The notes under the pieces are model-generated. The model had not been told where the DNA came from. It was given only the letters and a program-made list of their open reading frames with translations, and searched no databases. Below are positions 27,951 through 36,721 of a stretch of DNA of 64,000 nt, piece after piece. A program made the position numbers and the translations under genes. Origin of the DNA: Providencia alcalifaciens (GTDB taxonomy: Bacteria; Pseudomonadota; Gammaproteobacteria; Enterobacterales; Enterobacteriaceae); contig NZ_OU659204.1 in assembly GCF_915403165.1 (NCBI RefSeq), positions 3,472,001 through 3,536,000 on the forward strand. Reading direction: 5' to 3'. Each line of letters opens with the position of its first letter. Positions within the stretch are counted from its first letter, which is position 1.

Positions 27951-28699
27951 AAGGTGGTCAAACTGTCTATTTTGCCGTTTTGCATATGGGCAATTTGATG
28001 CGCCAATGCATGGGCTTCAGCCGGGTCGTGAGTGACATAAACGGCGGTAATTTCTAGTGCGCGAAGTAGCTGTGCCATCTCATCACACAGAGCACGGCGC
28101 AAGGCAACATCGAGGTTAGAAAGGGGTTCATCAAACAGTAATATTTCAGGTTCTGCGATAATGGCTCGGGCTAATGCCACTCGTTGCTGCTGACCGCCAG
28201 AGAGATCGGCAGGTTTACGCTTGGCAAACCCGGCTAACCCAACCCGCTCTAAGGCTTGGTTCACCCTATCCTCTATCGCTTGACTCGCGACTTTGCGCAT
28301 ACGTAAAGGAAATGCCACGTTCTGAAATACGGTCATGTGCGGCCAAAGTGCATAATCTTGAAACACCATACCGAGATTGCGCTGTTCCGGCGGGACAAGG
28401 CGCTGGGCACTTGCTACCAACTTTTCATTCAAGAAAATCTCGCCTGAGCTTGGTTGCAATAACCCAGCTAGCAGCTTCAATAAGGTACTTTTACCGCAAC
28501 CAGAGGGACCTAATAGCGCTAAGATAGAGCCTTTTGCGACTGTCAGATCAATCCCATCCAGCACCGTTTGATGAGCAAAAACTTGAGAGAGTTTGTGAAT
28601 CGAAATCATAGGATACTGCGAAGCTAATTGCGCATTCGCTGCGTTAGCTTTTTGAAAAGCATCCTGACTCCCATTCAATGAAGAGAGTGCGTTTAACAT
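27947..28699 (-). CDS. ABC importer ATP-binding protein
   Basis: A 250-residue ATPase with Walker A GPSGCGKST, Q-loop FQDYALWPHMTVFQNVAF, signature LSGGQQQR, Walker B LLFDEPLSNLD and switch VTHDPAEAHAL. The layout matches the N-terminal domain of FbpC-type proteins, but the C-terminal regulatory domain of about 100 residues found in many of them is absent. It begins with about 30 extra residues (LSSLNGSQDAFQKANAANA) before the usual MISIHKLSQ, and an internal ATG there could be the true start. It is the first gene of its operon. Confidence 0.85.
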   Translation of the reverse strand: MLNALSSLNGSQDAFQKANAANAQLASQYPMISIHKLSQVFAHQTVLDGIDLTVAKGSILALLGPSGCGKSTLLKLLAGLLQPSSGEIFLNEKLVASAQRLVPPEQRNLGMVFQDYALWPHMTVFQNVAFPLRMRKVASQAIEDRVNQALERVGLAGFAKRKPADLSGGQQQRVALARAIIAEPEILLFDEPLSNLDVALRRALCDEMAQLLRALEITAVYVTHDPAEAHALAHQIAHMQNGKIDSLTTL

Positions 28700-28851
28700 A
28701 CATTGTTATCCTCTTTGGGACTTAATCGTTATGGAGGATGCTACGAAAGGAATGGGTCAGTGAGATGACAAATTTATGATGGAATAATGACAAGGTGAAT
28801 AATACGAATGGAAACCATATCGAGGGAAATAAGCAATATAATAAATAAACA

Positions 28852-28878
28852 GGAAAGGATGAGCTTCCTCACCCTTCC
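28852..28878 (-). terminator. Hairpin at the 3' end of the olsF-type gene
   Basis: GGAAAGGATGAG (28852-28863) pairs with CTCACCCTTCC (28868-28878) with one bulge and one mismatch. On the minus strand the stem is followed by TGTTTATTTATT. It lies just after the stop of the acyltransferase gene. Confidence 0.5.
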
Positions 28879-28885
28879 CACCATT

Positions 28886-30604
28886 TTATTCCGTCGTAGA
28901 TTGCGCTTGATGTACTCCGATATAGCGCTGATAACGCTGTGGTTTCAAGTGGCTTAAATCCACTAAAACCAAACCGTCGATACAGTCATTGAACGCGGGG
29001 TCGGTACCAAAATCAATAAACTGCACGCCGCCCGGCTCACACAGCTCAGTGTACTGTTTATATAGCGTCGGGATAGAGCAGCCAATATTGCTCAGTAAGC
29101 TTTTTAGCTTCACTAAATCTTCTTGGTAGTTATTGCCATCAAACTGGGCTAAAACCTGTGGCAGTGACGCGGGATACGGCTTACGGGATTGCGCCATTGC
29201 CAGCTCCGAGGAGAAATAAAGGCGATAAAATGCAATCAGTAAATCACGCGCAGCAACGGGCATACTTCCTGAGATAGACACAGGGCCAAATAGATAACGA
29301 TATTGCGGATACTTCGCTAAATATGCGCCAATACCTAACCAAAGATAATCTAAGCCGCGTTTCCCCCAATAGGCGGGCTGAATAAAACTGCGCCCTAACT
29401 CAATCCCTTGAGCCAAAATAGGCATCATGTCTTGGTTATAGTGGAACAGGCTATTACTGTAGATCCCCTCTAACCCTTTTTTCTCTAGCTGCTGCTCCGT
29501 CGGCACAAATCGGTATGCGCCCACCACTTCTAAATCATCTTCATCCCATAAAATTAGATGGTAATAATCGTCATCGAAACTATCGAGATCACGGCGTCGA
29601 CCGGAGCCTTCCCCCACTGCTCGGAATGCGATTTCCCGCAATCGTCCTAGCTCGCGTAAAATCGGCGTTCGCTCTTCTTGCTGACGCTGGTAGAGGTAAA
29701 TAATTTTACCATCGGGAGTCACACCTAATTGCTCGCAAGCCGCTAAGGCCTTTTTCAGTTCAATACGGTCTTCGGGTAACGCGATTGGGGCTTCACAGGT
29801 AAACAGCCCCGCTTTTCCTTTACCTAGCAGATACACATGGCGACGAAACCGCTCTGCCAGTTCATTATCATTTGTTCGCCCGTCATACCATTGGGAAAAC
29901 GGGATGCGCCCACCGATGCGTAATTTAATGCAATTATTGCGCTGCTTGAACATTTCGTTCACCAGCATCAAAGCAGATAGCGGCTTATACACCAAGGATG
30001 TTGTGTAGAACAGCAGGCTGTTACGGGCTTGAACATGCACGGGGACAATCGGTGCGCGAGATTTTGCAGCTAAGCGTAAAAAACCGGTGCGCCAATGACA
30101 ATCACGAACGCCTTTCGTACTCCAGCGAGAAACTTCTCCCGCAGGGAAAACAACTAAGGCTCCTTGGTTATCAAGATGAGATTGCATACCCACCACTTGC
30201 TGGCGATTAGTGCGATTGCCAACATTATCAACAGGAATAAATAAGCTTTGAAGTGGCTCAAGGTAACTGAGCATTTGGTTGGCGACGATTTTGACATCCG
30301 GTCGAACCGTTGCCACTGCGCGTAAAATTGCGAGTCCATCAAGGGAGCCAATCGGATGATTAGCAACAAATAAGACTGGCCCTTGGCTTGGGATATTCTC
30401 TAAATCTCCGTCGCCTAATTCGCAACGGACATTCAAGTCATTCATAAATTGCTCGACAAGATCGAGCCCTTTTAAATGCGGGTAATCTTCAGCAAGCTGC
30501 TGGAAATCTCTTTCATGTAGTAAACGCTTTAATAATTTCCGTTTCCAAGCGGGCAGTGTTTGCTGCGGAAAAGCACTTTCCAGTAAAGCATCAACACTAA
30601 ACAT
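28886..30604 (-). CDS. olsF: Bifunctional ornithine lipid synthase (OlsF type)
   Basis: A 572-residue fusion of two acyltransferases. The N-terminal half (about 60-260) is a PlsC/OlsA-like O-acyltransferase with FVANHPIGSLDG, VFPAGEVSRW and PIVPVHVQARNS. The C-terminal half (about 290-570) resembles the OlsB/hemolysin-type N-acyltransferase with EIAFRAVGEGSGRRRDLDSFDDDY-like residues, ELGRSFIQPAYWGKRGLDYLWLGIG and LFGPVSISGSMP. In OlsF of Serratia and Flavobacterium both steps of ornithine lipid synthesis are done by one such protein, acting at the inner face of the cytoplasmic membrane. The length agrees with that family. It is monocistronic and divergent from fdhF. The function is known for homologues and inferred here. 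Confidence 0.78.
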   Translation of the reverse strand: MFSVDALLESAFPQQTLPAWKRKLLKRLLHERDFQQLAEDYPHLKGLDLVEQFMNDLNVRCELGDGDLENIPSQGPVLFVANHPIGSLDGLAILRAVATVRPDVKIVANQMLSYLEPLQSLFIPVDNVGNRTNRQQVVGMQSHLDNQGALVVFPAGEVSRWSTKGVRDCHWRTGFLRLAAKSRAPIVPVHVQARNSLLFYTTSLVYKPLSALMLVNEMFKQRNNCIKLRIGGRIPFSQWYDGRTNDNELAERFRRHVYLLGKGKAGLFTCEAPIALPEDRIELKKALAACEQLGVTPDGKIIYLYQRQQEERTPILRELGRLREIAFRAVGEGSGRRRDLDSFDDDYYHLILWDEDDLEVVGAYRFVPTEQQLEKKGLEGIYSNSLFHYNQDMMPILAQGIELGRSFIQPAYWGKRGLDYLWLGIGAYLAKYPQYRYLFGPVSISGSMPVAARDLLIAFYRLYFSSELAMAQSRKPYPASLPQVLAQFDGNNYQEDLVKLKSLLSNIGCSIPTLYKQYTELCEPGGVQFIDFGTDPAFNDCIDGLVLVDLSHLKPQRYQRYIGVHQAQSTTE

Positions 30605-30730
30605 AATGAAGTCCTCTCACATGCGCGTTATTGGCAAATTTAAGTCATAATAATGACGAATAAATAACCACTTTGTGACAAGATTATGAAATAAATGATG
30701 CAAGAACTATACGTCATTGTCCGAGAAACC

Positions 30731-30747
30731 CTCGACACTTTTGACGA
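30731..30747. promoter_or_regulatory. Candidate FhlA-type activator site of fdhF
   Basis: CTCGACACTTTTGACGA is a near-dyad (CGACA-N4-TGACG). Its end lies 93 bases upstream of the GG of the fdhF sigma-54 promoter. The same pattern, CTCGACA-N4-TGWCGA, occurs 94 bases upstream of the hydN sigma-54 promoter, which is the main support. Confidence 0.55.
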
Positions 30748-30837
30748 TTTCATCGCCATTTAGTTTTTGTTTACTATTCACCTAAAAATATTTTCTTTTT
30801 ATTCAGTGAATTACAAATTCAATCTTCGCTAAAAAAA

Positions 30838-30854
30838 CTGGCACAAACCCTGCA
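30838..30854 (+). promoter_or_regulatory. Sigma-54 promoter of fdhF
   Basis: CTGGCACAAACCCTGCA has the -24 GG and -12 GC twelve bases apart as the sigma-54 consensus requires. It lies about 55 bases upstream of the fdhF start. fdhF of E. coli is also sigma-54 dependent. Confidence 0.85.
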
Positions 30855-30909
30855 TTAGCTCTCTTGAAAGAGCGGGAAACCGCTACACAAAAATAGAGGA
30901 GCAATGTTG

Positions 30910-33057
30910 ATGGAAAAAGTCATCACCGTCTGCCCGTATTGCGCCTCAGGCTGTAAAATCAACCTGAAGGTGGAGAACGGGAAGATCATTGGCGCAGAAG
31001 GCGCAAATGGTCACACAAATGAAGGGGAGCTTTGCCTGAAAGGTTACTATGGCTGGGACTTCATTCATGACACTAAAATTTTAACGCCGCGTTTAAAAAA
31101 CCCGATGATCCGCCGCCAGCGTGGTGGCAAATTAGAGGTCGTTTCTTGGGAGGAAGCCATTGAATTTGCAAGCTCCCGTTTATTAGCCATCAAAGAAAAA
31201 TATGGTCCAAAAGCCATCATGACGACAGGCTCTTCCCGCGGTCCGGGTAACGAAGCTAACTTTGTGATGCAAAAATTTGTTCGTGCAGCGGTCGGTAGTA
31301 ACAATATCGACTGCTGCGCTCGTGTCTGACACGGCCCTTCGGTTGCAGGTCTGCAGCGTTCGGTCGGTAATGGCGCAATGAGTAACTCAATTGTTGAAAT
31401 TGAGGATACCAAATGTATTTTTGTCTTCGGCTATAACGCCGCGGACTCACACCCTATTGTCGCTCGCCGGATTTTAAAAGCGAAAGAAAAAGGGGCACAA
31501 ATTATTGTCTGCGACCCGCGTTATATTGAAACCGCGCGTATTGCAGATATTCACTTACCGCTGAAAAACGGTTCGAACATTGCGTTATTGAATGCGTTCG
31601 CCCACGTTATCATCGAAGAAAATCTGTATGACTACGCTTTTATCGAGGCACATACCGACAAGTTCGACGAATATCGTGCATTAGTAGCACCGTACACACC
31701 AGAATCTGTCGAAGAAACCACTGGCATCAAAGCTGAAGATATTCGCAGAACTGCTCGGATGTACGCAAAAGCTGAAAATGCCACCATTTTATGGGGCATG
31801 GGTGTTACTCAGTTCTATCAAGGGGTGGAAACAGTTCAGTCTCTCACCAGCTTGGCATTATTGACAGGCAACCTTGGTAAGCCGCATGTCGGCGTGGGCC
31901 CTGTACGTGGTCAAAATAACGTACAAGGTGCGTGCGATATGGGGGCGTTACCCAATACGCTGCCGGGCTACCAGTATGTTTCGGATAAAGCGGCTCTCGA
32001 TAAATTTGCCAAATTCTGGGGCATTGACGCAATGCCGGATGAAAATGGTATTCCGCTGAGTGAGGTACCCCACTTTATCGATGAAGGCATTCTGAAGGCG
32101 CACTATGTAATGGGTGAAGATCCACTACAAACTGAACCGGATTTAGCAACGATTCGCCGCACGTTCGACAAACTTGAGCTGTTAATCGTGCAAGATATCT
32201 TTATGACCAAAACCGCGGCGATTGCAGACGTGATTTTCCCTGCCACTTCTTGGGGGGAACATGAAGGTGTTTATACGGCGGCTGACCGTGGTTTCCAACG
32301 CTTCTATAAAGCGGTGGAGCCGGTGGGTGATGTAAAAACTGACTGGGAAATCATCAGTTTAATGTCAACCGCAATGGGCTACCCAATGCACTACAACAAC
32401 ACCAAGGAAATTTGGGATGAGCTACGTGAGCTTTGCCCGATTTATTTTGGTGCGACTTACGAGAAAATGGCGGGCTTGGCCTATATTCAATGGCCATGCA
32501 GTACATTAGAAAGTGAAGGCACCGAATACCTGTATGACGGCGGTAATTTCGATACGCCAAATGGTCGCGGTCAATTCTTTACTTGCGAATGGCGTCCACC
32601 AATCGACCAAGTCAGTGCTGAGTACCCTATGGTTCTTGCCACCGTGCGTGAAGTAGGTCACTACTCTTGCCGCTCTATGACCGGTAACTGTAAAGCTCTA
32701 GCGTCTCTTGCTGACGAACCAGGTTTTGTTCAGATCAATACTGCCGATGCGAAAGCGTTAGGCATTAAAGATCAGGAACTGGTTTGGGTCTGCTCACGAC
32801 AAGGTAAGGTCATCACTCGCGCAAATATCAGCGACCGCCCAAATAAAGGCGCTGTATATATGACGTATCAGTGGTGGATTGGTGCTTGTAATGAACTAGT
32901 CGCCGAGAACTTAAGCCCGATAACCAAAACACCAGAATATAAATATTGTGCAGTGCGTGTTGAGCCAATCGCGGACCAACATAAAGCCGAGCATTATGTG
33001 GTTCAGGAGTATACGGGGATCAAGCGTCGCTTACGTGAGGCAGCCGAAGGCTTATAG
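30910..33057 (+). CDS. fdhF: Formate dehydrogenase H, selenoprotein
   Basis: A 715-residue molybdenum enzyme that oxidises formate to carbon dioxide and passes electrons to the FHL hydrogenase. An in-frame TGA at 31327-31329 is codon 140, the exact position of selenocysteine in E. coli FdhF, and the flanks CCARV-U-HGPSVAG are the same. The N-terminal 4Fe-4S motif CPYCASGCKINL, the molybdopterin contacts and the conserved MGVTQFYQGVETVQSLTSLALLTGN and TYQWWIGACNEL regions are present. I chose ATG 30910, eight bases after AGAGGAG; the ATG at 30904 is too close to that site. Reading through the TGA yields the same length as the E. coli enzyme. The partner subunits lie in the hyf operon and hydN. 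Confidence 0.97.
31327..31366 (+). promoter_or_regulatory. Selenocysteine insertion element (SECIS) in fdhF
   Basis: The bases from the UGA onward form the SelB-binding hairpin: CGG at 31340 and the apical stem-loop TGCA-GGTC-TGCA (31344-31355). The apical part and GGTTGCAGGTCTGCA agree with the E. coli fdhF element. It requires selA, selB, selC and selD, which are not in this window. Confidence 0.93.
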
Positions 33058-33070
33058 TTTGTTTTAACGC

Positions 33071-33115
33071 TTTGCACTGTAGGAATGCCGATATAAAGCA
33101 AACCTACAGTGCAAA
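33071..33115 (+). terminator. Hairpin after fdhF
   Basis: Perfect 13-base arms, TTTGCACTGTAGG (33071-33083) and CCTACAGTGCAAA (33103-33115), with a 19-base loop, 14 bases after the fdhF stop. The following bases are AT-rich without a clean T-run. Confidence 0.65.
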
Positions 33116-33249
33116 TTATATTAAAAGCTACATAGAAATAATAAACATAATTTATTTTTAGTTATTATTTTTCCTTTTTCCTTTTCCCTTTTTCCTTTTC
33201 CCTTCACTAATTTCTATTTTCTATCAATCTCTAAATAATTCGTGTTGTG

Positions 33250-33365
33250 GCTAGGCGGCAAACGAAGATATCTCGGGGAGCATACATAAGTATGTGACCC
33301 GAGTATCACAGTGCGGCCAACAACGCCACGGCGCGAAGTATGACGAGATTAAGTATGACGAGATT
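33250..33365. repeat. ERIC-like intergenic repeat with a 15-base tandem duplication
   Basis: The element contains a hairpin CTCGGG/CATAC...GTATG/CCCGAG (33272-33303) and AAGTATGTGACCCGAG, which corresponds to the AAGTAAGTGACTGGGG core of ERIC elements, then GCGCGAAGTATGACGAG, which corresponds to the ERIC end CTTGAAGTATGACGGG. At the right end AAGTATGACGAGATT occurs twice in tandem (33336-33350 and 33351-33365), and the second copy overlaps the stop of the activator gene. The left boundary is approximate. The remaining bases between fdhF and this element are pyrimidine-rich and hold nothing else recognisable. Confidence 0.7.
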
Positions 33366-34959
33366 ACTGGAATAAATCTTGAACACTAACCCCCAGCCTC
33401 TGCATCCTTGAAAGCAACGTCGTGCGCTTCAACCCTAAGCGGGCTGCCGCCCCTCTCGCCCCAGCAACCACCCCATTGGTGGCTTTCAGCGCTTCAATAA
33501 TGCGATTCCGCTCTTCGTCATCGCTCTCAGGCGCATCCGTCTGCATTTTTCGTTCTAATGAACTGGGCTTATTCAGGGCTTCTTTAATGCGAGATGGTTT
33601 CGGGATATTTAGCTCATGCAATTGAATATTCAGCGTATTCCCACGGGTTAAAATAACGGCTCGTTCAATCACATTTTCCAGCTCTCGCACATTGCCCGGC
33701 CATGGATACAAGGATAGCTGCGCGAGTGCATCGCGAGGAATGCAATCAATTTTACGATTCATGCGCTGCGCCATTTTCTTGGTGAAATAGGTTGCGAGCA
33801 GCGGAATATCTTCGGGTCGGTCACGTAATGGCGGGATCACAATCGGGAACACATTCAAACGATAATAAAGATCTTCACGAAACTCGCGGTCTTCCGTCAT
33901 CGCCTTTAAGTTGCGATTGGTCGCCGCCACAAGGCGCACATCCACAGGGATAACTTTATTGCCACCAATGCGCTCAATCTCGCGTTCTTGTAAGACACGC
34001 AATAATTTTGGCTGTAGATCCAGTGGCATATCACCGATTTCATCTAAAAATAGCGTGCTTTTATCCGCCATTTCAAAGCGACCAATATGGGTGCTCGTCG
34101 CGCCTGTAAATGCACCTTTATCATGTCCAAACAGGTCGCTTTCTAATAAACCTGTCGGAATTGCCGCACAGTTCATTTTAATCAGTGAGCGTTGGTGACG
34201 ATTGCTAAGCTGGTGAACAGCTCTAGCAATTAACTCTTTACCCGTTCCCGTTTCACCCAAAATAAGCACGGTGCTATCACTGCGAGCCACTAAATCCACT
34301 TGCTCCAGCACTTCACGCATCGCCTGACTTTGAAAGACAATTTCACTAAAGCTATTGGTGTTTTGAATCTGTTCATTGAGCCATAAATTTTCATTTTTCA
34401 GGCTATCTTTGAGGCGAGTAATTTCACCATACGCTGCGGCATTGTCCACTGCAATCGCAAAGCGCGCTGCTACTTGCTTCAACAAAGTGCAGTTATCATC
34501 GGTGAAAATGCGGTTATCTTCATGGGATAATACCAAAACACCCAATGGCTTATGATTAAATGCCAACGGTAACAGCAACGTTTCCGTCATCCCTTCTGCA
34601 CACAAATTTTGATACAGAGGGTCTTGAGTTTGACTATCGAGCGCTAAGCGCAACGGTTTGTTGCTCTCCAAGACTTGAGCGAGATCCGCATGCAGTTCAT
34701 TAAGATGATACTGGCTTTTTTTAACAGGTTTTGAGCGTTGATAATGGCTTGAATAACAAAGGTAAACCGCTGAACTAACATTATCACAAAGGGCAACGCT
34801 GATTTGGCTAATACCAAAAAATCGGTAAATTTCTCGCGAAACTTCAGCCACTAACCCATCCATTTCAAGATGAGAAAGCACTGAGTTAGTGATGTCCACA
34901 AGGATCCTGAATTGGTCACGTTCATGACGAATTTGTTCGGTGGTTTCGGATATGCTCAC
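33364..34959 (-). CDS. FhlA-like sigma-54-dependent activator, shortened N-terminus
   Basis: A 531-residue activator of sigma-54 promoters. It has one GAF domain (about 14-175), an AAA+ domain with Walker A GETGTGKE (235-242), GAFTGA (282-287) and Walker B LFLDEIGDM, and a C-terminal helix-turn-helix (AAARLGLKRTTLLSRM). It aligns with E. coli FhlA from about residue 170 onward (RERDNFRILVAITNAVL against HERDQFRILVDITNSVL), so the first GAF domain of the formate sensor is missing. The start is a GTG at 34959 with GGAG six bases upstream; no coding extension exists. Lying between fdhF and hydN, which both have sigma-54 promoters, it is the likely activator of the FHL regulon. HyfR is an alternative name. 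Confidence 0.88.
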   Translation of the reverse strand: MSISETTEQIRHERDQFRILVDITNSVLSHLEMDGLVAEVSREIYRFFGISQISVALCDNVSSAVYLCYSSHYQRSKPVKKSQYHLNELHADLAQVLESNKPLRLALDSQTQDPLYQNLCAEGMTETLLLPLAFNHKPLGVLVLSHEDNRIFTDDNCTLLKQVAARFAIAVDNAAAYGEITRLKDSLKNENLWLNEQIQNTNSFSEIVFQSQAMREVLEQVDLVARSDSTVLILGETGTGKELIARAVHQLSNRHQRSLIKMNCAAIPTGLLESDLFGHDKGAFTGATSTHIGRFEMADKSTLFLDEIGDMPLDLQPKLLRVLQEREIERIGGNKVIPVDVRLVAATNRNLKAMTEDREFREDLYYRLNVFPIVIPPLRDRPEDIPLLATYFTKKMAQRMNRKIDCIPRDALAQLSLYPWPGNVRELENVIERAVILTRGNTLNIQLHELNIPKPSRIKEALNKPSSLERKMQTDAPESDDEERNRIIEALKATNGVVAGARGAAARLGLKRTTLLSRMQRLGVSVQDLFQ

Positions 34960-35260
34960 AAAATCTCCAATCTCGTCCTAACCCACTGCATTGCTAAGTC
35001 ATTTATTTATTTTACTGACTAACAATAATGAGAATTAGTTAGAGTTTTAAATTTTCATTTATAAACGACTTATTTATCCATAATAAAAATAAAAAAGTTT
35101 AATAGTGTGATTAATGCGATTGCTGTTTTTGATTTAATACTAATATTGTAGTCATTATTTGAAAAAATAATATCAGAGTCTGATTTAAGTTTGATCCATT
35201 CACCTATTTTAGATATTGGTTGATTTAACCCAATATCCGCTTAATAACGATTTCATGCCT

Positions 35261-35277
35261 CTCGACAATAATGTCGA
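35261..35277. promoter_or_regulatory. Candidate FhlA-type activator site of hydN
   Basis: CTCGACAATAATGTCGA contains a perfect dyad CGACA-N4-TGTCG and ends 94 bases before the GG of the hydN promoter. It matches the fdhF site in sequence and distance. A further TGTCGAA follows at 35284. Confidence 0.6.
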
Positions 35278-35368
35278 AAACTGTGTCGAATATGAAATCT
35301 CTATTTTTTCGTGATTATCCGATAATATCTAACCGAATGATTTTATTAAATTAATTTATTTAACGAAT

Positions 35369-35385
35369 TTGGCACGATCCATGCT
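35369..35385 (+). promoter_or_regulatory. Sigma-54 promoter of hydN-hypA-hypC
   Basis: TTGGCACGATCCATGCT has GG and GC twelve bases apart. It is about 85 bases upstream of hydN. The rest of the 510-base gap back to the activator gene is AT-rich and holds only the activator site and, presumably, the activator's own promoter. Confidence 0.88.
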
Positions 35386-35469
35386 TATCTCTAAGTATTG
35401 TCAGCATAAAACGAGGCAACCGGAATAGACCGGATGGAATGCCCGTTTACGATCATTCAGGAGAATATG

Positions 35470-36018
35470 ATGAACCGTTTCATCATTGCAGACCCAAAGA
35501 AGTGCATTGGCTGTCACACCTGTGAAGTGGCTTGTGTGGTCTCCCACCAAGAGCAAGAAACAGGGATTGCCACTGTTGTAAAAGATGAGTTTTTTCCACG
35601 TATTCATGTGTTAAAAAGCTATACCATCAGCACTGCAGTGGTTTGTCGCCAGTGTGAAGACGCCCCGTGCGCCAATGTGTGCCCTAATGGTGCCATCAGC
35701 CGTAAAGATGATTTCGTGTATGTAGACCAATCTAAATGCATTGGTTGCAAAACCTGTGTTATCGCTTGCCCTTACGGCACCATGGAAGTCATCAGCCGCC
35801 CTGTTTCGCAGCACACCACGGCACTCAATACCATTCCACAGTATCGTGCTGAAGCGCATAAATGCGACTTATGCCATACCCGTGAAGGTGGGCCTGCTTG
35901 TGTGGAAGTTTGTCCAACAGAAGCCTTAATGATCGTCGACAGAAATAAAATGGATGAAATTATCAAAGAGCGCCGTCGTCGCGCTGCCTTTGAAAATCCA
36001 GCGGATATTTTGTCTTAA
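35470..36018 (+). CDS. hydN: Electron transfer protein HydN (four 4Fe-4S clusters)
   Basis: A 182-residue ferredoxin-like protein that supports electron flow from formate dehydrogenase H. Four cysteine groups are visible: CIGCHTCEVAC, CRQCEDAPCANVCP, CIGCKTCVIACP and CDLCHTREGGPACVEVCP, as in E. coli HydN (175 residues). The start MNRFIIADPKKC at 35470 matches the family and has AGGAG six bases upstream; an ATG three bases earlier and one at 35434 are less likely. It is the first gene of an operon with hypA and hypC under a sigma-54 promoter. Confidence 0.93.
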   Translation: MNRFIIADPKKCIGCHTCEVACVVSHQEQETGIATVVKDEFFPRIHVLKSYTISTAVVCRQCEDAPCANVCPNGAISRKDDFVYVDQSKCIGCKTCVIACPYGTMEVISRPVSQHTTALNTIPQYRAEAHKCDLCHTREGGPACVEVCPTEALMIVDRNKMDEIIKERRRRAAFENPADILS

Positions 36019-36028
36019 GGAATGACAA

Positions 36029-36370
36029 ATGCATGAAGTTGCCTTATGCCAAAGCGCATTTGAGATTATTGAACAGCACGCTAAACGCAACCATGCTCGG
36101 CGGGTGACGGGTGTGTGGTTAGAACTCAGCGCCGTCTCTTGCGTAGAGGAATCCGCCGTGCATTTTTGTTTCGATATTATCTGCCGTAATACCCTCGCCC
36201 AAGGTGCCGAATTACATATCGTGATTTCCCCAGCACAAGCACAATGCCGAGATTGTCAGCATCAGGTACAAATAACCCAATTTGGTGAAGGATGCCCCCA
36301 CTGCGGCAGCCAAAATTTAATTGTCGACAGCGCTAGCGCCATGCAAGTAAAGCAAATTGAAGTTGAATAA
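36029..36370 (+). CDS. hypA: Hydrogenase nickel incorporation protein HypA
   Basis: A 113-residue metallochaperone that delivers nickel to the hydrogenase large subunit. The N-terminal MHE supplies the nickel-binding His2 and Glu3, and the zinc site is made of Cys73, Cys76, Cys89 and Cys92. The length is normal. It lies ten bases after hydN with AAGGA before the ATG. HypB, its usual GTPase partner, is not next to it. Confidence 0.93.
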   Translation: MHEVALCQSAFEIIEQHAKRNHARRVTGVWLELSAVSCVEESAVHFCFDIICRNTLAQGAELHIVISPAQAQCRDCQHQVQITQFGEGCPHCGSQNLIVDSASAMQVKQIEVE

Positions 36371-36388
36371 CCCGTTTAGGAGCCAGTT

Positions 36389-36661
36389 ATGTGTTTAGGT
36401 ATTCCCGGTCAAGTGGTTGCCGTTGGTCAAACCCCTATGGATAGCGCCCAAGTGGATGTTTGCGGTGTCCAACGGGAAGTGAATATTGCCCTCGTATGCG
36501 AAGGGGATACCGAGAGTATGGTCGGTAAATGGGTACTCGTTCACGTCGGTTTCGCCATGAGTATTCTCGATGAAAAAGAAGCCCGAGATACCTTAGAAGC
36601 GTTAATGGCAATGGAAGAAGTTGAAGAAGATGTAGGGTATTTTTTGCGAGGAAATGCGTGA
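36389..36661 (+). CDS. hypC: Hydrogenase maturation chaperone HypC
   Basis: A 90-residue protein beginning [10 protein letters not shown]; Cys2, freed by methionine removal, binds the Fe(CN)2CO unit and the large subunit precursor during active-site assembly. The remainder follows the HypC/HybG OB-fold, with [25 protein letters not shown] lies before the start. It is 18 bases after hypA, so hypB is missing from between them in contrast to the E. coli order hypABCDE; hypD and hypE are also not in the window. Confidence 0.93.
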   Translation: MCLGIPGQVVAVGQTPMDSAQVDVCGVQREVNIALVCEGDTESMVGKWVLVHVGFAMSILDEKEARDTLEALMAMEEVEEDVGYFLRGNA

Positions 36662-36721
36662 TAGACCGTATTATTACCCCTACTGCTTTTTTGTATTTCG
36701 TTCCTTTTTACGCATCAAAAA

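Noticed and set aside
30605..30730. A possible Pho box in the promoter region of the olsF-type gene
   Set aside because: TTGTCAC-N4-TGGTTAT on the minus strand matches the second half-site in only four of seven positions, too weak to report as a site.
30904..31329. Short fdhF fragment read as a truncated gene or pseudogene
   Set aside because: The stop is a UGA at the selenocysteine position with an intact SECIS, so the gene is whole.
33140..33220. Pyrimidine-rich tract with repeated TTTCC and TTTTCC
   Set aside because: Low-complexity DNA downstream of the fdhF hairpin; no evidence of a regulatory or mobile element.
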